Shown here one piece after another: positions 8,733 to 17,359 of a stretch of 64,000 nt of DNA; the first letter of the stretch is position 1; each line of letters opens with the position of its first letter. A program made the translations under genes and the position numbers. The stretch comes from Geomonas agri (GTDB taxonomy: Bacteria > Desulfobacterota > Desulfuromonadia > Geobacterales > Geobacteraceae). Location of the stretch: assembly GCF_020179605.1 (NCBI RefSeq), contig NZ_JAINZO010000001.1, forward strand, positions 1,400,799 through 1,464,798, given 5' to 3'. The notes under the pieces are model-generated. The model was not told the origin of the DNA. It did no database searches and saw nothing but the letters and a program-made list of their open reading frames with translations.

Positions 8733-10661
8733 ATGAGCACTCCGCTTTACAACAGCAGCATCATCGACACGTACATCAAGCTGATCAAGAGCAAGTACAA
8801 CTTTGTGAACGTCGGTGAGTTGTTGAGCTACGCCAACATGACCTACCTTGAGGTCTCCGACCAGGGTCACTGGTTTTCCCAGGAACAGGTGAACCTGTTT
8901 TACGAAAAACTGCTGAAGGTGACCGGTAACGAGAACATTGCCCGGGAGGCCGGACGCTACGCGGCGTCCCCCGAGGCGATGGGCATCATCAGGCAGTACT
9001 TCCTGGGCCTCGTCGGCCCCGCCAAAGCCTATAGCCTCATCGGCGAGGCAGCCAACACCAAGATCGTCCGCTCTTCTGTTTACACCTCCAGACAGATTGC
9101 CAGCAACAGCGTTGAAATAACCGTCACCCCGCGCCCCGGCACCCACGAGGAGCCCTTCCAGTGCCAAAACAGGATGGGGTTCTTCGAAGCGGTCGCCAGC
9201 GTCTTCAACGCGAAGCTACCCCACATCGAGCACCCTGAGTGCATGTTCAGGGGGGACCGGGTCTGCCGGTACACCGTGTCCTGGGACAAGGTCCCATTTA
9301 CCTTCCGGAACCACACCCGGTATGCCGCGGGGCTCTTGTTGCTGGCGCTCACCGGGTACTTCCTGAAGGTCGACCCAGCTACTGCGCGAGTCGTCGCCCC
9401 CTGGTCCATCACTGCGTTCCTCACGCTCACCCTGATTTCGCTCAGAAGCGAGAAAAAGGCCCTGATCCTCAGCCAGCAAAGCCTGGTCAACCTGACGGAC
9501 AGCCTGTTCGAGCGGGTGGAGATCAACTACAACAACGCCCTCGTCACCAACGAGATCGGGCAGGCGATCAGCAGGCTGACCGAGGTGCACGACATCCTCT
9601 CCGACGTGATCCAGATCCTGGAAAAGCGTCTCGATTACAGCCGCGGGCTGATCCTGCTCGCCAACCCTGAGAAATCGCGGCTGGTGTTCCACGCCGGTTT
9701 TGGCTACCACGACGAGCAACTCGCCTTCCTGGGCAAGACCACCTTCCACCTGGACCGCCCCGACTCCAAAGGAGTCTTCGTTATCTCCTTCCGCGAGCAG
9801 CGCCCCTTCCTCGTGGCCGACGTGAAGGACATCGAGGGTAACCTCTCCGGGAAAAGCCAGAACTTCGCCAAGCAGCTCCTCTCCCAGACCTTCATCTGCT
9901 GCCCGATCATCTGCGAGGGGGAATCCCTGGGCATCATCGCCGTCGACAACCTGAAATCCAAGCGTCCCCTGGTGCAAAGTGACGTCTCCCTCCTCATGGG
10001 GATCGCACCGGTGATCGGCATCAGCATACGCAACGCCAAGCTGCACGAGGCCAAGTCGAACCAGTTCAGCTCGTTCCTGAAGGTCATGGCGGCCTCCATC
10101 GACGCCAGGGACCCGCTCACCGCCGGCCACTCGGAGAAGGTGACCGAGTACTCCGATGAGATCTGCGAGGAACTGGGGCTGCCGCGGAGCGAACGGGAGA
10201 TGATCAGAGTGGCGGCCCTGCTGCACGACTACGGCAAGATCGGCGTGCCCGACGCCATTTTGAAGAAGAACGGCCGGCTTTCCGACCTGGAGTACGAGAT
10301 CGTCAAGACCCACTGCCACAAGACGCGCGACATCCTTGAACAGGTTAACTTCGAGGGTATTTACCGCGAGGTTCCCGAGATAGCCGGCGCGCACCACGAG
10401 AAGATCGATGGCACCGGCTACCCCAAGGGGTTGAAAGGAAAGGACATACCGCTGGGGGCGAAGATCATCGCCGTTGCGGATTTTTACGAGGCGGTGACCT
10501 CACAGCGTCACTACCGGGCCCCCATGCCCAGGGAAGCGGCCTTCCGCCTGCTCAGGGAGGGTGCGGGATCCCATTTCGACAAGCACATCGTCGACGCCCT
10601 GATCACCTGCCGCTCCCGCGCCAGCGAGGACGGAGACGCCTCTGCGGCTCAGGAGGGCTGA
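8733..10661 (+). CDS. HD-GYP c-di-GMP phosphodiesterase with V4R-like sensor and GAF
   Basis: A protein of 642 residues likely to hydrolyse c-di-GMP. Residues 1-185 repeat the V4R-like sensor of the kinase at 1626-3710, including PLYNS near the start, GHWFSQ, VNLF and ECMFRGDRVCRY. Two hydrophobic helices lie at about 195-235, then a GAF domain (about 270-435) and an HD-GYP domain (about 445-620) with intact HD at 498-499, HHEKIDGTGYP at 554-564 and GxKIIAVAD. Catalytic metal ligands therefore look complete. It follows the PilZ gene by three bases and its end overlaps the convergent methyltransferase by 13 bases. The same sensor on a kinase and on a phosphodiesterase suggests that both read one signal. 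Confidence 0.9.
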   Translation: MSTPLYNSSIIDTYIKLIKSKYNFVNVGELLSYANMTYLEVSDQGHWFSQEQVNLFYEKLLKVTGNENIAREAGRYAASPEAMGIIRQYFLGLVGPAKAYSLIGEAANTKIVRSSVYTSRQIASNSVEITVTPRPGTHEEPFQCQNRMGFFEAVASVFNAKLPHIEHPECMFRGDRVCRYTVSWDKVPFTFRNHTRYAAGLLLLALTGYFLKVDPATARVVAPWSITAFLTLTLISLRSEKKALILSQQSLVNLTDSLFERVEINYNNALVTNEIGQAISRLTEVHDILSDVIQILEKRLDYSRGLILLANPEKSRLVFHAGFGYHDEQLAFLGKTTFHLDRPDSKGVFVISFREQRPFLVADVKDIEGNLSGKSQNFAKQLLSQTFICCPIICEGESLGIIAVDNLKSKRPLVQSDVSLLMGIAPVIGISIRNAKLHEAKSNQFSSFLKVMAASIDARDPLTAGHSEKVTEYSDEICEELGLPRSEREMIRVAALLHDYGKIGVPDAILKKNGRLSDLEYEIVKTHCHKTRDILEQVNFEGIYREVPEIAGAHHEKIDGTGYPKGLKGKDIPLGAKIIAVADFYEAVTSQRHYRAPMPREAAFRLLREGAGSHFDKHIVDALITCRSRASEDGDASAAQEG

Positions 10662-11464
10662 GGCTTTCTGCCCCGGCAGGAGATGATCGGGGTGTAGGTA
10701 AAGCGGCGTGGACTGGCGAAGAAGGCGCGGAACTCGGCAAGGAACTCCTCGTAGCCCCCTTGGTACTCGTTGAAGTCGTAGCCTGACCTCTTGGCAGCCA
10801 CCTCGACCTTCTTGGTCCAGTTGAATTCGTCCACCTCCTTCAACTCCCCGAAGATCTGGTGGTGCGCCTCGACCTTGACGTCGATGTCCTCAAAGCCCAA
10901 GTCGTAGAGGAAGGAGTACAGTTTCCTCCCGACGTAGGGGTCGAAGTTGTCGTTTTCCTCGAGGCTCTTGATGGTGGCGGCGACGGCACGCTCCATGCGA
11001 GGGGAATGGCCAAAATGGCTCAGGCAGTTGTGGTCAAGATCGATCAGGCAGAGAATGCCACCGGGCTTCAGTGCCGCCGAGATGTTACGCACCAGCTCGA
11101 AGCAATTGGAGAGGTGATACTCGAGCACGAATCGGCACCAGGCGAAATCGAACTGGCCCAAGCCTGCGAGCGGCTGGTATAGGTCGCAGCGCTCGAAGCT
11201 GACCGTGGAGGAGCCGTAGTGCTGGCGGGCAAACGCGAGCCGCTGCTCGGAGAGGTCGACCCCGACGGCGCGCCCGCCCGGCTGCACCAGTTCTCCCAGC
11301 ATGCTGGTCGTCTTGCCGGGACCGCAGCCGATGTCGATGACGCTCATGCCGGGTGCGAGGCCGGCCCAACGGGCCTGTTTCTCGGTCACCGCGTTGTCTG
11401 TTTTCATGTCAAGCCGAACTGATTCCTCGGCGTGTTCCATCAGGTACTGTCTTTCAGAGTGCAT
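10649..11464 (-). CDS. SAM-dependent class I methyltransferase
   Basis: A protein of 271 residues with the SAM-binding motif I VIDIGCGPGKTTSML, an acidic motif GVDLSEQRL and a later segment FDFAWCRFVLEYH, as in the Methyltransf_11/25 group. The substrate cannot be read from the sequence. The ATG at 11464 is chosen over an upstream TTG because GGGAG lies six bases before it. It is divergent from the FadL-type porin and convergent with the HD-GYP gene, so it is probably its own transcription unit. Confidence 0.8.
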   Translation of the reverse strand: MHSERQYLMEHAEESVRLDMKTDNAVTEKQARWAGLAPGMSVIDIGCGPGKTTSMLGELVQPGGRAVGVDLSEQRLAFARQHYGSSTVSFERCDLYQPLAGLGQFDFAWCRFVLEYHLSNCFELVRNISAALKPGGILCLIDLDHNCLSHFGHSPRMERAVAATIKSLEENDNFDPYVGRKLYSFLYDLGFEDIDVKVEAHHQIFGELKEVDEFNWTKKVEVAAKRSGYDFNEYQGGYEEFLAEFRAFFASPRRFTYTPIISCRGRKPQPS

Positions 11465-11601
11465 CAACTGCTCCCGTTAACCGATTTGAATGATTAAACT
11501 TTTAGCACGAACCAGTGGGTATAGTCAACCACGACCGTCATGTTACCCGTTGCCACAGCGATTCGTCAACGTCGCACTTTAATTTAATTCCAGGAGGATC
11601 T

Positions 11602-12825
11602 ATGAACTACAGGAAGAGCTTGATCGCGGGGCTGGTCGCCTCGACCGTCGCGCTGGGAGCCGCCGTTCCTTCGTCGGCCCTTGCCGCCGGCTACGCCGTC
11701 TTCACCCACGGTGCCAGCGCCCTTGGCCAGGGCAATGCCGTGACCGCCCACACCAGCGACGCCAGCACCATCTTTTACAACCCGGCCCTGATGAGCAAGC
11801 TTGACGGGACCCAGGTTCTGGTCGGCACCACCGCAATAGTCTCGTCCCGGGAGTACACGAGCTCCATCGGCGGCAACGACGCATCGGACGACTCGGTCTT
11901 CTTTCCGAGCCACCTGTACGTGACCCACAAATTCAACGACCAGGCCAGCGCGGGCCTCGGCGTCTTCAACCCGTTCGGGCTGGGCACCAGCTGGGACAGC
12001 AACTGGGACGGCCGCTATATCGCCACCAAATCCACCCTGAAGACTTTCGACATCAACCCTGTCTTCTCGTACCGGGTCATCCCTTCCCTTACCCTGGCCG
12101 CAGGTCTCGACGTCATGCTCCTCGACGCTACCCTCGAGCGCAGCATCTTCACCGGCGGGCCGGACATCAGCTCGAAGTTCAAAGGAGACGGCACCGGGGT
12201 CGGCTTCAACGTCGGCGCAGCCTACGACATCACCCGCGACCTGACCGTGGGCGCCTCGTATCGCAGCCAGGTTCACGTCGACATTTCCGGCGATGCAACC
12301 TTCTCGGTGCCGTCGCTCAACACCGGCGGCAAGACCGACCTCACGCTGCCGCCGCAGTTCACAGCGGGCGTTGCCTACAAGGGGATCGACAAGCTGACCC
12401 TGGAAGCCGGCATGCGCTGGGAAGGGTGGTCCAAGTTCAAGAGCCTCGATATCAGGTTGGACAACGGCCAATCGGTAGTCACCCCGCGGGACTGGAAGGA
12501 TAGTTGGGGCCTCAACGTCGGCGGAAGATATCAGGTGGATCCGACATTCGCCCTGTCCGCAGGGTACGTCTACGGCGACACCGCGGTGCCCGACAGCACC
12601 TTTGACCCCTCCATCCCGGACGCCAAAACCCACGTCTTCTGCGCCGGCACCGATATCGACCTCAAGCCGTTCACCATTGCCCTTGCCTACGGCTACCAGT
12701 ACTACGAGAACCGTAACAAGAACAACACTATCGGTGCAAATCCCTTCGTCCCCACCAGCACCGCCAACGGCAAGTACCAAAACGATGCGCACCTCGTAGC
12801 GCTCTCGCTGGGGTACAAGTTCTAA
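11602..12825 (+). CDS. OmpP1/FadL/TodX-family outer-membrane transport protein
   Basis: A protein of 407 residues that begins with a typical signal peptide (basic MNYRK, hydrophobic core, cleavage near SALAAG). The mature start AGYAVFTHGASALGQGNAV matches the FadL family, whose N-terminus plugs the barrel, followed by STIFYNPALMSKL. It ends in the aromatic residue of LGYKF as expected for a beta-barrel. FadL proteins pass long-chain fatty acids or hydrophobic compounds across the outer membrane. The ATG is preceded by AGGAGG. A strong terminator follows directly, so the gene is monocistronic. Confidence 0.9.
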   Translation: MNYRKSLIAGLVASTVALGAAVPSSALAAGYAVFTHGASALGQGNAVTAHTSDASTIFYNPALMSKLDGTQVLVGTTAIVSSREYTSSIGGNDASDDSVFFPSHLYVTHKFNDQASAGLGVFNPFGLGTSWDSNWDGRYIATKSTLKTFDINPVFSYRVIPSLTLAAGLDVMLLDATLERSIFTGGPDISSKFKGDGTGVGFNVGAAYDITRDLTVGASYRSQVHVDISGDATFSVPSLNTGGKTDLTLPPQFTAGVAYKGIDKLTLEAGMRWEGWSKFKSLDIRLDNGQSVVTPRDWKDSWGLNVGGRYQVDPTFALSAGYVYGDTAVPDSTFDPSIPDAKTHVFCAGTDIDLKPFTIALAYGYQYYENRNKNNTIGANPFVPTSTANGKYQNDAHLVALSLGYKF

Positions 12826-12850
12826 CCACACCCCGCGCATCATGTACGAA

Positions 12851-12884
12851 AAAAGGCCTCTCCCTGATCAGGAGAGGCCTTTTT
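12851..12884 (+). terminator. Rho-independent terminator after the FadL-type gene
   Basis: A perfect 13-bp stem (12851-12863 with 12871-12883) with the loop CTGATCA, ending in a T run. The A run on its left side makes it usable in both directions. Confidence 0.9.
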
Positions 12885-12892
12885 ATATTGAT

Positions 12893-12937
12893 TCCCCTCG
12901 CCCCCCGGGAGAGGGTGGCCGAAGGCCGGGTGAGGGT
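12893..12937. repeat. REP-like intergenic palindromic repeat, copy 2
   Basis: Read on the minus strand, this matches the element at 133-175 (CCCTCACCCG, then CACCCTCTCCCGG, then GGGCGAGGGG) over nearly its whole length. It sits directly after the terminator, between convergent genes. Confidence 0.6.
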
Positions 12938-12977
12938 GCGGCAGCTGCGAGCCCTGCGTTCCCGTGCAGTAACTACT

Positions 12978-13943
12978 CTACTTCCTGGCGAACCTGGGGT
13001 CCAGGCTGCGCGCCAGGTCGTCGTAGGCCACCAGCGCCTTGATCTGCGGGGACGTCTTCTTCACCGTGGCATCGAAGAGTTGCAGCTTGCCGTTGAAGAC
13101 CTGTGCCTTGTTCCTGAGCGACGTGGTGCTTTCGGCGAGGAAGCTCTTCTCGGCCTTGTTGTCGTCGCTCTTCAAAAACGACTTCGCCTTGGTCAGCGCC
13201 TCGTCGCCGGAGCCCACGTAGTGGTTCACGCTCTCCAAAAAGGAAAGCGAGGATGCGGACAGCTGGCTCGTGGTAGTGAGCCGCTCCTGCACCTCGGTCA
13301 TCCCCTTCAAAAGATCCTGATCGGCGAAGCGCACCAGTTCCGACACGTCCTGATTGTAGGTCGGCTTGTTGGGGTCCAGCGCGTCGGCCCGGGACAGGAA
13401 CTGTTGCGAGGTCCCCAGGTACTTGTTGATGGAGACCGAAGCCGCACCGAGGGAAACCGCGGAGTCGGAGACGAACTTGGTGAAGAGCGATGCCTGTCCC
13501 GCGTAGGGGATCGGGAAGAATCTCACGAAACGCGCGGCAACGGAACTGGCCTGGATGTACTTGGAATAGCTGGCGACGTGCCCGGACATCCACTTCACGT
13601 AGCTCTCGAAATCGGCCATGGATTGGCGCTGCGCACGCACGTCGGCAATGATCTCTTTGAGCTTCTTCGAGTTGCGGGCGGCAAGATCGGTGGAACTGAT
13701 GCTGCAGCTCTCCAGCGCCTTGATCCGCTCCTGCAGGAGCGCATTCTCTTTGGTGAGCGCCGCGATGGCGGCGGCCTGGTCGGGTGTCGCTGCGGCCTCA
13801 GGTGCCGGGATGGCTGCGGCGGACGGAGCAGCAAGAGCGGCCGAAGCGGCCGCAGCGGCAGGCACAGGGTCGGCGGCATGGGCAAGCGGCGCCGCCAGTA
13901 CGGCGGCAAACAACGAGAGTGTGATAACGGTGCGGATCTGCAC
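12978..13943 (-). CDS. Secreted Ala/Pro-rich coiled-coil protein of unknown function
   Basis: A protein of 321 residues with a signal peptide (MQIRTVITLSLFAAVLAAP, cleavage near AHAAD). An Ala/Pro-rich linker (about 25-60) is followed by a predicted coiled coil (AALTKENALLQERIKALE) and a long helical domain that is rich in Ser, Lys and Leu and has no recognised motif. It is probably periplasmic. The gene lies between a repeat and the start of a minus-strand terminator and shares no clear operon. The family is not recognised. Confidence 0.65.
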   Translation of the reverse strand: MQIRTVITLSLFAAVLAAPLAHAADPVPAAAAASAALAAPSAAAIPAPEAAATPDQAAAIAALTKENALLQERIKALESCSISSTDLAARNSKKLKEIIADVRAQRQSMADFESYVKWMSGHVASYSKYIQASSVAARFVRFFPIPYAGQASLFTKFVSDSAVSLGAASVSINKYLGTSQQFLSRADALDPNKPTYNQDVSELVRFADQDLLKGMTEVQERLTTTSQLSASSLSFLESVNHYVGSGDEALTKAKSFLKSDDNKAEKSFLAESTTSLRNKAQVFNGKLQLFDATVKKTSPQIKALVAYDDLARSLDPRFARK

Positions 13944-14056
13944 GGGTAAACTCCTGGATCATTAGTGTCGGACTCGCGGAAGATACATGAATCCCCCGGG
14001 AGAGACAAGGCAAAAGAGCGGGAACTAGCGCGGGGTGCGGCTGCACGCACGGGACG

Positions 14057-14084
14057 AAAAAAGGCCGCGCCTTGCGGCACGGCC
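14057..14084 (-). terminator. Terminator of the transglutaminase-like gene
   Basis: A stem of 9 bp with one mismatch (14063-14071 with 14076-14084), loop TTGC, followed on the minus strand by a T run (A run 14057-14062). It lies 25 bases after the transglutaminase-like stop. Confidence 0.75.
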
Positions 14085-14108
14085 CCGTCGGGTCGGCAGT
14101 CCCCTACC

Positions 14109-15119
14109 CTATTTTTCTTTGAAGGTGATGCGGTAGTTGAAAGTCTTGGGGTCGTACCAGTCCAGGACCTTGCCCCCCACTTCGGCGTAGGGATAGCCAA
14201 AGGTGTTGAGCGGCGCGCCTGCCTGCGGCGGGTTAAGCACCAGGTCGCGCCCCGAGGCGATCTTGAAGCGGTAGGGATCGATACCGCCCCAGAAGTAGTC
14301 GCGGTACTCGCGGGTCTTGGCGTCTTTCAACTCCAGCTTTTCGACCAGCATGGCCTTTCTCACGTCGGCCGGGTCAACCGGCACCCAGCCGGTCCCCGGG
14401 AGGAAGAACTCGACCCAGCAGTGCTGCCAGGTGGTGACATCCTCCTCTGCCTTCTTGCCAAGGCGCAGGCCGAACACCTCGCGCGCCGGCACCCCGGCAG
14501 CGCGCGCCAGCGCGATGTACACCGAGGAGATGTCGGTGCACTTTCCGCCCGGTTTTTTCAGCAACTCGCAGACGTCGCCCTTGCCGCAACCGACCGTGGC
14601 CGGGTCGCGGTACATGTTTTCGCAGGCCCAGTCGTAGATCGCCTTCGCCTTGTCGAGCACCGTGGTCTTCCCCTTGACGATGCTGTCGGCCAGCTTCTTT
14701 ACCTCACCGTCCACCGGACCCATGGAGGTCGGTTTCAGGTACTCGGCGTAGTCGGCAGAGTTCCAGGCCGGCTCCTTTGCCGACAGGTCCTTGATCCGGA
14801 CCTCATCGCGCTGGACGTTGAAGGTGTAGACGAGTTTGCGGCTCTTGGCGTCCTTGTCCCACTGAGCGTAGAGCATCGGGGTGCCGTTGGCCCGGTCGGT
14901 GTAGACCGCGGAGGAGGCAAAATCGCCACTCACCTTGACGTCGGTGACGTTCTGATAGGAGTCGGAAACCGCGTAAGGAATCCAGAGCCTGGTCTCCTTG
15001 CCCGCCTCCTGCTTGGAAAGATCAACCTCGACAGTGATCTGCCCGCTGCGGCTTTTGGCCCAGGCAGCCGGGGTTACGCAAAGGGAAAATGCCAGCATGG
15101 TCAACAACAACCTTTTCAT
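14109..15119 (-). CDS. Periplasmic transglutaminase-like domain protein
   Basis: A protein of 336 residues with a signal peptide (MKRLLLTMLAFSLCVTPAAWA, cleavage before KSRSG). The C-terminal half has the transglutaminase-like catalytic triad pattern: Cys in GGKCTDISS, His in WQHCWVEF and Asp in WVPVDPADV. Members act as cysteine peptidases or amidases, often on peptides or cell-wall components; the substrate here is unknown. The N-terminal 150 residues look like a beta-rich domain. It has its own terminator and probably forms a single-gene unit. Confidence 0.82.
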   Translation of the reverse strand: MKRLLLTMLAFSLCVTPAAWAKSRSGQITVEVDLSKQEAGKETRLWIPYAVSDSYQNVTDVKVSGDFASSAVYTDRANGTPMLYAQWDKDAKSRKLVYTFNVQRDEVRIKDLSAKEPAWNSADYAEYLKPTSMGPVDGEVKKLADSIVKGKTTVLDKAKAIYDWACENMYRDPATVGCGKGDVCELLKKPGGKCTDISSVYIALARAAGVPAREVFGLRLGKKAEEDVTTWQHCWVEFFLPGTGWVPVDPADVRKAMLVEKLELKDAKTREYRDYFWGGIDPYRFKIASGRDLVLNPPQAGAPLNTFGYPYAEVGGKVLDWYDPKTFNYRITFKEK

Positions 15120-15288
15120 CGGTGCTCCTTGTGTTTCTTGAAGTATTGGAATAACTACAGCTCTTAAGGCTTTGATTTAACAGCCGGCATGCTGCATTCT
15201 TCCACTCGGCCAGAGTGGTCTGGACATGATATGACGGAATCGATGTGGTACCTGCAATCGTCGAACAGCTCTACGTACCGTGGACCTC

Positions 15289-16455
15289 TCACGGGCGCTC
15301 CCCTCTGCTGGTGCCGATGACCTCAAGGAAGGCCTCGATGCGCACCTTCAACTGTTCCGTGTCCGATTCGGAATAGTCGGTCTCGATCTGCAGGAAGGGG
15401 ACCCGCACCGTCTCTTGCAGATGGCGTTTCACCGTGAACGATTCGACGTTGTAGGTGTGGCACCCTTGCCAGGTGAGGTCGATTACCCCGTCCGCTGCGA
15501 ACTCCCGCACCAGTTGCTCCAGCAGTTGCAGCCGCCCCTTGTTGGGCGACATGCACGAGCAGGGAACGCGCAGATACTTCTCCGCAATGGAACGGAGCAG
15601 GTTCTTACCCGGTTGCACCGGATCCACCTTCTTGTAGGCGCCGCAGCTCTCGAAGCAGACCACGCTCCCCCCCAGCTCCTCGACCAGGCGCACGACCTTG
15701 TCGGAGCCGAGACCGACCGGGACCCCGGTCAGCAGGATGCGCGGCGTTTTCGCCGTGAAGGGAGAGATGCCCTGGTCGCTCAGCTCGGCAAGTTCACGGG
15801 TCAGCCGGTCAATCAGGTCAATCGCCTCGCGCTTGTCTACGGTGAAGCCGCGGTTGTGCAGCACGGTGAGCAGATCCATTCCCGAAATCGGCGCAGGCTT
15901 TCTTTTCAGCAGGTCCTGAAGCGCTTTCAGAGAGCGGCGTTCTTCGTTGAGCAGCAGTATCGCAGCGGCCAGCTTCTCCGGAGTGATCCGGACGTCGAAT
16001 GCCTGTTCCAGGCGCGTCATCAGGCGCTTCAGCTCCAGGACCCAGTACTCCAGCGCCGCCTCGTCCTGCACCTGGGGCAGTTGCATCAGGTGCAAAGGCT
16101 TCATCTCACCCAATAACTCGTACATCTTCTTCTTGCCGTCACAGGTGGTCTCGGCGAGCAGCAGGTCCGAGAAGTGGAAGAAGGGACAGGTATCGGTAAG
16201 CGCGAAACCGTAGCTCGATTTGATCAGCGGGCACAGCGAGCGCGGCAGCACCTTTTCCGCCGCGGGGATGGGCGTCGCGCTGGTGCCGCACAGCGACACC
16301 GGTATGGCACCCGCGGCGACGATCAGTTCCACCGGTGAGAACAGGCAGTAGGTGCCGACCACTTTCCTGCCGCGGTCCTTGGCCACCTTGAGTGCGATAG
16401 CGTTTCTCTCCCTAAGTCCGGCAATCTCGCTAAAAGCAGCGCAGATATCCCTCAT
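15289..16455 (-). CDS. Double-cubane-cluster-type 2-hydroxyacyl-CoA dehydratase family reductase
   Basis: A protein of 388 residues of the HgdB/FldB/BcrB family, which binds iron-sulfur clusters and does low-potential two-electron reductions. VGTYCLFSPVELIVAAGAIPV, SLCPLIKSSYG, ETTCDGKKKMYE and FESCGAYK show the conserved Cys positions. Single-subunit size with an adjacent activase fits the double-cubane-cluster proteins (YjiM-like), whose physiological substrate is unknown. The start ATG overlaps the activase stop in an ATGA, so the two are translationally coupled. A long upstream extension would lie inside the activase and is rejected. A true dehydratase would normally need two subunits, which are absent. 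Confidence 0.82.
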   Translation of the reverse strand: MRDICAAFSEIAGLRERNAIALKVAKDRGRKVVGTYCLFSPVELIVAAGAIPVSLCGTSATPIPAAEKVLPRSLCPLIKSSYGFALTDTCPFFHFSDLLLAETTCDGKKKMYELLGEMKPLHLMQLPQVQDEAALEYWVLELKRLMTRLEQAFDVRITPEKLAAAILLLNEERRSLKALQDLLKRKPAPISGMDLLTVLHNRGFTVDKREAIDLIDRLTRELAELSDQGISPFTAKTPRILLTGVPVGLGSDKVVRLVEELGGSVVCFESCGAYKKVDPVQPGKNLLRSIAEKYLRVPCSCMSPNKGRLQLLEQLVREFAADGVIDLTWQGCHTYNVESFTVKRHLQETVRVPFLQIETDYSESDTEQLKVRIEAFLEVIGTSRGERP

Positions 16456-17222
16456 GCCTCGTACCCCAGGATCGCCGCGCCCAGCGCGCCGACCATCTGC
16501 GGCGCCTGCGGCACCCACATGTCGATGCCGAGGCTCGTTCCGATGGCGCGACAAAGTTCGCGGTTCAACGCGACGCCGCCGCTGAAGGTGACCCGGTGCG
16601 ACAGGGCAACCTTACCTGCCAGCCCCTGGATCCTGGCAGCGATGGAGTGGAAGATACCGGCTGCGATGCTTCCCTTGTCAGTCCCGCGCGCCAGCAGGCC
16701 GATCACCTCGGACTCGGCGAAGACCGCGCACATGCTGGAGATCGGCACCGGCGTCGCCCCAACGGCAAGCTGTCCGAGCTGATCCAGGGAGACGTCGAGC
16801 ACGCCGGCCATGACCTGCAGGAAGCGACCGGTGCCGGCGGCGCACTTGTCGTTCATGGCGAACTCCGCCACGCGCCCCTGGGGGTCGACACTGATCACCT
16901 TGCTGTCCTGGCCACCGATATCGATCACGCTGCGCGTTTCCGGGTACAGGAAATGGGCTCCGCGGGCGTGGCAGGTGATCTCAGTGACCTTCCGGTCGAA
17001 TATGGGGAGGGAAACCCGTCCGTAGCCTGTCCCGACGATGCTTTGCACCTCATCCGCCACGAGGCCCGCGCACTCCAGCGCCTGGCGATAAGCTTCCAGC
17101 CCTGCCGCCTTGGGGTCCCAGCCCGTGGGAACGACGACGCTGGCGCGGATCTCTCCATCGAAGATAACCGCTTTTGTCCCTGTCGAACCTATGTCGATTC
17201 CTGCTGCTACCATCTTTGTCAC
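16452..17222 (-). CDS. ATP-dependent activase of the 2-hydroxyacyl-CoA dehydratase family (HgdC/BadF type)
   Basis: A protein of 256 residues of the ASKHA ATPase superfamily. GIDIGSTGTKAVIF is the phosphate-binding loop, IDIGGQDSKVI is the second ATP motif, and CAAGTGRFLQ holds a Cys that, with another Cys in the dimer, binds the bridging [4Fe-4S] cluster. The activase couples ATP hydrolysis to injection of one electron into the partner reductase encoded next. The start is uncertain: GTG at 17222 or ATG at 17213, neither with a strong ribosome site. The divergent LysR gene probably regulates it. Confidence 0.88.
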   Translation of the reverse strand: MTKMVAAGIDIGSTGTKAVIFDGEIRASVVVPTGWDPKAAGLEAYRQALECAGLVADEVQSIVGTGYGRVSLPIFDRKVTEITCHARGAHFLYPETRSVIDIGGQDSKVISVDPQGRVAEFAMNDKCAAGTGRFLQVMAGVLDVSLDQLGQLAVGATPVPISSMCAVFAESEVIGLLARGTDKGSIAAGIFHSIAARIQGLAGKVALSHRVTFSGGVALNRELCRAIGTSLGIDMWVPQAPQMVGALGAAILGYEA

Positions 17223-17284
17223 TCACTAAAGGGGATGCCGTGGAGAGGTGGGGGTAGAGGAAAACTACTGACATGAATAACTAA

Positions 17285-17326
17285 TTGACCCGCTGGAGTC
17301 AAATTGATAAATTCGATGAAATCAAT
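17285..17326. promoter_or_regulatory. Two adjacent inverted repeats, likely LysR operator
   Basis: TTGAC-N8-GTCAA (17285-17302) is directly followed by ATTGAT-N12-ATCAAT (17303-17326). Both palindromes lie in the gap between the activase and the divergent LysR gene, where such regulators normally bind. The second fits the T-N11-A type spacing of LysR boxes. No binding data can be inferred beyond position and symmetry. Confidence 0.55.
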
Positions 17327-17359
17327 AACAGTGATCGCTACACCTAATAGGAGGCCACG

